NCBI GenBank assembly: GCA_947476405.1
Contig: CANJQG010000018.1
Location: 1 to 35,666 of the forward strand
Source of the DNA: Thiotrichales bacterium
GTDB lineage: Bacteria; Pseudomonadota; Gammaproteobacteria; Francisellales; CACEW01
Direction of reading: 5' to 3'
Length of the DNA stretch: 35,666 nt
Made by a program: the position numbers and the translations under genes. The notes beneath the pieces were generated by a model. It saw nothing but the letters and a program-made list of their open reading frames with translations, was not told the DNA's origin and ran no database searches. Position 1 is the stretch's first letter. Each line of letters opens with the position of its first letter. Positions 30,839 through 35,666 of the stretch are shown here, piece by piece.

Positions 30839-32336
30839 TTTGATTGCTGTCGGTCTAATGTCGGTTATGGTGAATTTGGATGTCACCATTGTCAATGTAG
30901 CTTTGCCGACTATTGGCGGAGTATTTCACTTATCTTTATCCATGATGCAGTGGATCATCAATATTTATTTGATGATGACGGCTATGTTCTTTGTGCTGGC
31001 GGGTAAAATTGCAGATCAGCTGGGGCATCGACGCGTTTATCTCCTCGGGTTGATATTCTTTTTTGTGGGGTCGGTTCTGGCAGGCCTGGCTGTGTTTGAC
31101 TGGATGTTGATATTGGGACGTCTGCTGCAAGGGCTTGGTGTCGCTTTTTCTTTGACTCAAGCATTTATTCTGGCGCTGCGCTGTTTTCCACCTGATAGAA
31201 AGGGGCATGTCATTGGTTTGTTAGCAACTGCGGGCGGTGTGGCGCAGGCCGTTGGGCCTACCCTGGGAGGGTTTATTTTACATTTTTTAAGTTGGCGCTG
31301 GATTTTTTTCCTCAATTTGCCCTTAACAGGATTATCTTTTCTGCTGACCTATGCTTTTTGCGCAAAAGATACTCCTCATGAAAGTGCTTTGCAGGTGAGT
31401 CTACGCAATATTGCATTTTTTGGTATGGGTATTTTCTTTTTAATGCTTTCGCTCAATCAGCTTTCAAGCTGGGGCGTAGAGTCTTTTTATTTTATGGCTG
31501 CAATGGCTTTTGGGCTTTGCTTGTTAAGCGGATTCGTTTATATGGAGTGTCGTGCCACCAGGCCGTTAATAGGATGGCTGATATTAGCAAATTCTGACTT
31601 TATGGCGGTTTGTATTATGCGCTTACTCTATATGTTTGGCTGGGGAGTCGTCGTATTTACACTGCCCTTATTTTTACAAAATCTATTGGGCTATTCTGAA
31701 GTTAAAATAGGGTTATTCTTGTTCTCAATGACGGGAGTATTCGCGTGTTTAACACCGTTCACGGGCAGGTGGGTTGATCGTGTAGGCGTAAACCTGCCTA
31801 TTATTTTGTCTTTAATGATTGGTTTTTTTGGCTTATGTTTACTCATTGTTTTTGCATCTCATCCACATCTTATCTTTTTATTTGCAGGGCTGTTTTTGTA
31901 TGGTGTCTGTGCAGGGATCAATATTCCTGCTGGTCCAGCGGCAGCTCTAAAATCCATTCCACAGAATAATCATGGCACAGGTTTAGGCTTCTTTTATACA
32001 TTGGCTTTTATGGGTGCAGCCGCTGGAATTGCATTAGGAGGCGGGTTGTTAAATATTTTAGCCAAGAATCATTTGGCAAAATTATTGGCCTTTTCCCAGC
32101 GTATTTCTCCGATCTCATTGGATCATCTATCTGCTTTTGCCAACGGTTCTCGACCGATAAGCCAGCTTAGTTTATCAGGGGTAACGTCAAATCTTCAGCA
32201 AGAGATAGGCGCCAGCTTTGTCTATGCTTATCAATATGTTTTGGGTTTTGCATGTGTTTTAATTTTAGTGGCCATAATTTTGATGGTTAGAATTGCACTA
32301 AAAAAAGAAGTAAAAGAGGCTTTTGTATGTCAGTAG
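30819..32336 (+). CDS. MFS exporter, DHA2 (EmrB/QacA) type
   Basis: A 505-residue 14-helix-type drug:proton antiporter by length and motifs. TM1 carries LDVTIVNVALPTIG, the DHA2 signature. GKIADQLGHRRVYLLG is motif A, GRLLQGLGVAFSL motif B, and WRWIFFLNLPL follows TM6. A final extended tail contains two Lys-rich clusters. It overlaps the APH gene by 20 bases at the front and the next MFS gene by 10 at the end, so the three are made as one unit. It would export an antibiotic or metabolite across the inner membrane. No EmrA-like adaptor is encoded nearby. Confidence 0.92.
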   Translation: MQKSTLNLIAVGLMSVMVNLDVTIVNVALPTIGGVFHLSLSMMQWIINIYLMMTAMFFVLAGKIADQLGHRRVYLLGLIFFFVGSVLAGLAVFDWMLILGRLLQGLGVAFSLTQAFILALRCFPPDRKGHVIGLLATAGGVAQAVGPTLGGFILHFLSWRWIFFLNLPLTGLSFLLTYAFCAKDTPHESALQVSLRNIAFFGMGIFFLMLSLNQLSSWGVESFYFMAAMAFGLCLLSGFVYMECRATRPLIGWLILANSDFMAVCIMRLLYMFGWGVVVFTLPLFLQNLLGYSEVKIGLFLFSMTGVFACLTPFTGRWVDRVGVNLPIILSLMIGFFGLCLLIVFASHPHLIFLFAGLFLYGVCAGINIPAGPAAALKSIPQNNHGTGLGFFYTLAFMGAAAGIALGGGLLNILAKNHLAKLLAFSQRISPISLDHLSAFANGSRPISQLSLSGVTSNLQQEIGASFVYAYQYVLGFACVLILVAIILMVRIALKKEVKEAFVCQ

Positions 32337-33556
32337 ATTCTTCATCCAAGAGTATCTGGGGTAATAAACAGTTTAGAAAGTTATTTGCATCCGTATCTAT
32401 TACCAGCCTGGGCGGCTGGTTTGATATTTTTGCAATTCAGATTATTTTTGCCTATAGCTGGCACGCATCCCCGATGTTAGTAGGGCTTCTCTTTGTCGCT
32501 TATGTCGCGCCAGGCATGATTTTAGGGCAGTTTGCAGGGGTCTTGGCGGATCGGTACAACAAAAAAACGCTTCTGATCAGAACGCAGATTATTTGCGGCA
32601 TATTGACTGTTTGCTTATTGTTGAGCCCTTATCCTTATTTGTCGCTTGGTATTGTGGTGGTGCGCTCTTGCATTGAAACATTTTGGGGGCCGGCTCAGGG
32701 TGCTTTTTTGAAGGAGGTCATCCCGCCTCAGATGCTATTAAAAGCAAATGCAGTGATTTCCAGTATGAGTAGTTTGGCTAAAATTATTGGTCCTCTTTTG
32801 GGGGCAGCGATTATTGCCTATGCAAAACCGCAGTTCTGCCTTTTGATCACAGCGATTGGTTTTTTTATTTCGGCAGCAACGACTTATTTTATTGCATATA
32901 AGCCTGAGGCAATTCAGTCTGTTCCCTTGCATATTCGACAATTTTTTAAAGAACTCTCTGAGGGCTGGCGCATTATTTTTCGTTCGAAAATGTTGCGTAG
33001 CAGTTGCCTTATTTTTATTGTTTGTCTATTTTTTGCAATGTTGATTGAAGGGCAGGTCTCTATTTTTCTTAGAGAAATTGCGCCTCATCAGCCCGATTTA
33101 TTGGGGCATCTGATGGCAGTGAGTGGTCTTGGCGCTTTGCTGGCAGGAATAGGCTTAGGCAAAAAAGCTCAGATTGTTTCATATCGCACTCATTTTGGGA
33201 CTTCAATTATCCTTTTAGGCTTTGGATATGTAGGCTTAAGTGGCTATCTCAGCGTGTACGAGAGTGCGTTATTGCTTTACTTACTCTTTTTTGTCGGTGG
33301 GGTTGGTTTAGGGTGGTTGGTCGTGGTTTATAGTTTTGTCATGCAACACTTTACTGACCAGGCCTTAATGGGAAGGGTAGGTGGAATTAGTGCATCCATC
33401 CAATGCGGGGCCATGGTGTCAGGGCCGTTGATAGGTGGTGCTTTGATGCATCTTTTTAAGGGAGAGTATGTTTTTGGCAGTATCGGCATTTTGCTGATGT
33501 TATTTGGGCTTGGGGTGGCCTGTTTGAAGTGGACACCTGAAAGTGCAGTTGTTTAG
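32327..33556 (+). CDS. MFS exporter, 12-helix (MFS_3/EntS-like) type
   Basis: A 409-residue transporter. The N-terminus WGNKQFRKLFASVSITSLGG and GQFAGVLADRYNKKTLLIRT (motif A, ADRYNKK) are typical of the MFS_3 group, which includes macrolide and siderophore exporters. Later segments include QGAFLKEVIPPQMLLKANAV, the hallmark of this group. Ten bases overlap the preceding DHA2 gene. It is the last gene of the run starting at 29081 and converges with the third MFS gene 36 bases away. Two different exporters in one operon suggest more than one exported form or a broad efflux function. Confidence 0.9.
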   Translation: MSVDSSSKSIWGNKQFRKLFASVSITSLGGWFDIFAIQIIFAYSWHASPMLVGLLFVAYVAPGMILGQFAGVLADRYNKKTLLIRTQIICGILTVCLLLSPYPYLSLGIVVVRSCIETFWGPAQGAFLKEVIPPQMLLKANAVISSMSSLAKIIGPLLGAAIIAYAKPQFCLLITAIGFFISAATTYFIAYKPEAIQSVPLHIRQFFKELSEGWRIIFRSKMLRSSCLIFIVCLFFAMLIEGQVSIFLREIAPHQPDLLGHLMAVSGLGALLAGIGLGKKAQIVSYRTHFGTSIILLGFGYVGLSGYLSVYESALLLYLLFFVGGVGLGWLVVVYSFVMQHFTDQALMGRVGGISASIQCGAMVSGPLIGGALMHLFKGEYVFGSIGILLMLFGLGVACLKWTPESAVV

Positions 33557-33592
33557 GGAGTCAGATAGATTCTCTGCAAGGTCTGCTATTAA

Positions 33593-34996
33593 CTAAATGG
33601 TAGAAATGGATTTCTGATCAATATTAGCGGCAATTAAAACACCTGCCGTACAAAAAATCACAATGGCAGCAAAGGCATAGGCAAAAACCTGCACCGCAAG
33701 TAAATGAGTCAACACGCCGTGATCAAGCGGGTTAATCTGATGAAGCTTAAAGCCCACGGCAATTAAAACGGCTGAAACAGAAATGCCTAAACTGATTGCA
33801 AATTGTCGTCCCACATTAAATAAAGCATTGGCGCTGCTAAGGCTGGATTGATCAATGCCAATAACGCTAATTGTTTGAATTGGCGTGCCGCATAAGCCAC
33901 TAAATAGACCTCGTGCGAATAGCAGGACAAAGCCCACTATAATATGCTGATGATCTACGAATAAAATACTGACAGAAAAAATGGCAATGCCGATGAATCC
34001 AGTCACAATCGGTATTCTGGGGCCCATTTTATTAAACAAATAGACCGAATAACGAGAAACACACATGGCACTAATGGCCTGCATTCCCATCATTAGGCCC
34101 ACTGTCAAAATCGGAATGCCCACGCCTAATTGCAAATACATCCCAATCAAAAAGAGCGTGCCCAAATGACTCATTTGAAAGAAGAGTTGAATCCAATTGG
34201 CATCGCAAAATAATTTGGACTGAAACAAGCGCAGATCAAGCAGTGGGTGTTGGACTTTTCTTTCATAGCGAATGAAGAGCATGCAAAAAATAAAGGCTGC
34301 AATAAAATAGATGAGGGTTCGCAGCGTGAGAATCATCTCACCCAATTGTGCCAAAGCGTACAAGATGCTGAGTAGCGATGCACTTGCCAATAAAAATCCC
34401 CAATAGTCGAGAGGTTGAAGTATTCGCTCCTCTTGATCATCTTTTAAAAGAACCATCCCTGCGATTATCAAGACGGCACAAATTGGTGCTGCAAATAAAA
34501 ACACCATTTTCCAGCCAAAGAGTTGTGCAATCAGGGCGCCTAGACCAGGGCCAATGGCCGGTGCAATCAAGGTTGGCAGGAAAATATAGCTGGTAATGCT
34601 GGCATACTCTTTCGGCTCAAAAGCTCTGTACAGCAAAGTGGCGCCAATCGGTAACAGCAAGCCCCCACCAATCCCCTGCAAAAATCGGCAAACAACAATC
34701 ATCTGAATGGTCTTGGCTGCAGCGCATAACCCCGAAAACAGGCCAAATAAAATGATAGAGAGGATGAAGATTTTTTTGAGCCCAAAGCGATCCCCTAGCC
34801 ATTTGCTGATTGGAATAGAAATCGCCAAAGCCAGTAAAAAACTGGTGCTGACCCAGGAGGCTGAGTCAAAGGTTGTATGCAATGCATTGCTCAAAGTAGG
34901 TAAGATGATATTGACGATGGTCAAATCCATACGATCCAGAAAAAAGACGCAGGCAATCAAAATGGCAATGCAATATTTGTATTGTAAGCGTTTCAT
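33593..34996 (-). CDS. MFS exporter, DHA2 type, opposite strand
   Basis: A 467-residue 14-helix-type transporter. The first helix contains DRMDLTIVNIILPTL, with the DHA2 motif, then SKWLGDRFGLKKIFILS (motif A) and RFLQGIGGGLLLPIGATL (motif B). It resembles the first DHA2 exporter but is not a close copy. ATG at 34996 gives a short N-terminal tail before TM1, which is usual; an in-frame ATG at 35035 would add 13 residues, including a Cys and Lys/Arg, with no better ribosome binding site. It is transcribed away from the DUF167 gene. It may belong to the efflux group or be independent. Confidence 0.88.
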   Translation of the reverse strand: MKRLQYKYCIAILIACVFFLDRMDLTIVNIILPTLSNALHTTFDSASWVSTSFLLALAISIPISKWLGDRFGLKKIFILSIILFGLFSGLCAAAKTIQMIVVCRFLQGIGGGLLLPIGATLLYRAFEPKEYASITSYIFLPTLIAPAIGPGLGALIAQLFGWKMVFLFAAPICAVLIIAGMVLLKDDQEERILQPLDYWGFLLASASLLSILYALAQLGEMILTLRTLIYFIAAFIFCMLFIRYERKVQHPLLDLRLFQSKLFCDANWIQLFFQMSHLGTLFLIGMYLQLGVGIPILTVGLMMGMQAISAMCVSRYSVYLFNKMGPRIPIVTGFIGIAIFSVSILFVDHQHIIVGFVLLFARGLFSGLCGTPIQTISVIGIDQSSLSSANALFNVGRQFAISLGISVSAVLIAVGFKLHQINPLDHGVLTHLLAVQVFAYAFAAIVIFCTAGVLIAANIDQKSISTI

Positions 34997-35094
34997 CGCA
35001 AAAATTGTGCGTTTTATGAGATTGCATTGTATCATAATTTATCTGCGATATCTGGATTTTCAGGCCATATTCGGCTATTCTACAGACACAGGTT

Positions 35095-35400
35095 GTGAAT
35101 TTTGGATCAAGATTGAGGGATCGCTATTTATTTGAGGTCTACGTGCAACCAGGTGCGAAAAGCACAGCGTTAGCGGGGTGTCATGGAGAGCATCTCAAAA
35201 TACGTCTGAAGGCAATGCCTGTTGATGATCAAGCCAATCAGGAGTTAATCACATTTCTTGCAGACTTGCTGAATATCAGCAAAAAAGAAATCACCCTCGT
35301 GCGAGGCAAGACCAGTCGTATCAAGACGCTTTCAGTATCCGCTGAGGTTCAGGCAGCGCTGGAACAGTTGCTTCATAAAGCAAAGGAGATCATTGGTTAG
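35095..35400 (+). CDS. yggU: DUF167 (YggU-family) protein
   Basis: A 101-residue protein of the DUF167/YggU family. The signature run YVQPGAKSTALAGCHGEHLK, KAMPVDDQANQELITFLA and the KKEITLVRGKTSRIKTL end match the family through its length. Members are small alpha/beta proteins found in most bacteria without a settled function, often near yggT and pyrroline reductase. The start is uncertain: GTG at 35095 is the longest, TTG at 35116 is also possible. The genes on either side are unlike the usual YggU neighbourhood. Confidence 0.9.
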   Translation: MNFGSRLRDRYLFEVYVQPGAKSTALAGCHGEHLKIRLKAMPVDDQANQELITFLADLLNISKKEITLVRGKTSRIKTLSVSAEVQAALEQLLHKAKEIIG

Positions 35401-35423
35401 ATAAGCGCTCAGACTGTTCGGTT

Positions 35424-35666
35424 TTATTTGATGAACTGAATCACATCCTGCAAAAATAGTTCCCACTGATCAATCCAGATCATATGTCCGCAGTTTTTGT
35501 AGACAAGCAATTGACTGCCAGCAATACCTTGATGGACTCTCTCTGCTTGTTTTAGGTTCGCAATCCAATCCTGGTCGCCTGCAATAATCAGGGTTTGGCA
35601 TTTCACTTGTGACAGTTTGGGGGCATAATCAAATTCTCGCAAAAAAGTCCTGAAACCGAAGTTGGC
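35424..35666 (-). CDS. Alpha/beta hydrolase, C-terminal part (5' end outside window)
   Basis: The frame is open to the window edge, so the gene begins beyond it. The 80 visible residues contain a segment TLIIAGDQDWIANLKQAERV with the catalytic acid in GDQDW, then CGHMIWIDQWELF with the catalytic His, as in proline-iminopeptidase/BioH-type alpha/beta hydrolases. The nucleophile is outside the window. It is a different protein from the truncated hydrolase at the other end of the window. Confidence 0.85.
   Translation of the reverse strand, partial: ANFGFRTFLREFDYAPKLSQVKCQTLIIAGDQDWIANLKQAERVHQGIAGSQLLVYKNCGHMIWIDQWELFLQDVIQFIK

Noticed and set aside
3..35666. Window as a circular replicon with one hydrolase gene split across its ends
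   Set aside because: The end fragments are on opposite strands and are two different C-terminal halves, so they cannot form one gene.

Overview
The window reads as chromosomal DNA of an AT-rich gammaproteobacterium. The S24-type repressor, the DUF167 protein and the style of the hypothetical proteins look most like Legionellales (Legionella/Coxiella relatives). That placement is an impression from protein style, not a database result. There are no tRNA or rRNA genes, insertion sequences or CRISPR arrays. Both ends cut through alpha/beta hydrolase genes.

Region 1 (about 374-14989) is a compact hybrid NRPS/PKS biosynthetic cluster. At the left, on the + strand, are a single-module NRPS (C-A-PCP) whose adenylation code reads almost exactly as the threonine code, and an SDR reductase. 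A four-gene minus-strand operon follows: SGNH hydrolase, VUT-family membrane protein, stand-alone condensation-type acyltransferase, FAD monooxygenase. From the shared promoter region at 8450-8609 a plus-strand run leaves in the opposite direction: two tandem alpha/beta hydrolases, a second VUT-family protein, a KS-ACP polyketide synthase without its own acyltransferase, and a PKS-type C-methyltransferase. A reasonable model is that a short, possibly C-methylated polyketide acyl chain is passed to the NRPS condensation domain and joined to Thr. Tailoring would follow by SDR and monooxygenase, and release or esterification by the hydrolases or the condensation-like enzyme. No thioesterase domain, AT domain or phosphopantetheinyl transferase is in view.

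Region 2 (about 15012-20435) holds a CI/LexA-like repressor, an operon of a double ribbon-helix-helix protein with a small partner and a membrane protein, an M15 peptidase pair, and a large protein of unknown function. A perfect 21-bp palindrome sits beside a strong promoter between the repressor and the RHH operon.

Region 3 (about 20485-25998) is the most unusual part. It is a tightly packed operon of a 48-residue peptide, a CysO/ThiS/MoaD-like sulfur carrier ending in GG, an E1-like adenylyltransferase fused to rhodanese (MoeZ/MOCS3-like), a YcaO protein and a long TfuA protein, with a POT-family peptide transporter converging on it. YcaO plus TfuA is the known pair for peptide backbone thioamidation. 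With a dedicated sulfur-carrier system and a small peptide gene at the head, this looks like a thioamide-forming RiPP pathway. A second double-RHH plus partner pair (26294-27323) lies on its far side, so the same two-gene module flanks the pathway on both sides.

Region 4 (27326-35666) contains a VOC-domain protein, an HSL-like hydrolase, and a coupled run of a small monooxygenase, GNAT acetyltransferase, APH-family kinase and two MFS exporters, then a third MFS exporter on the opposite strand and a DUF167 protein. This resembles a resistance/efflux island next to two biosynthetic clusters.
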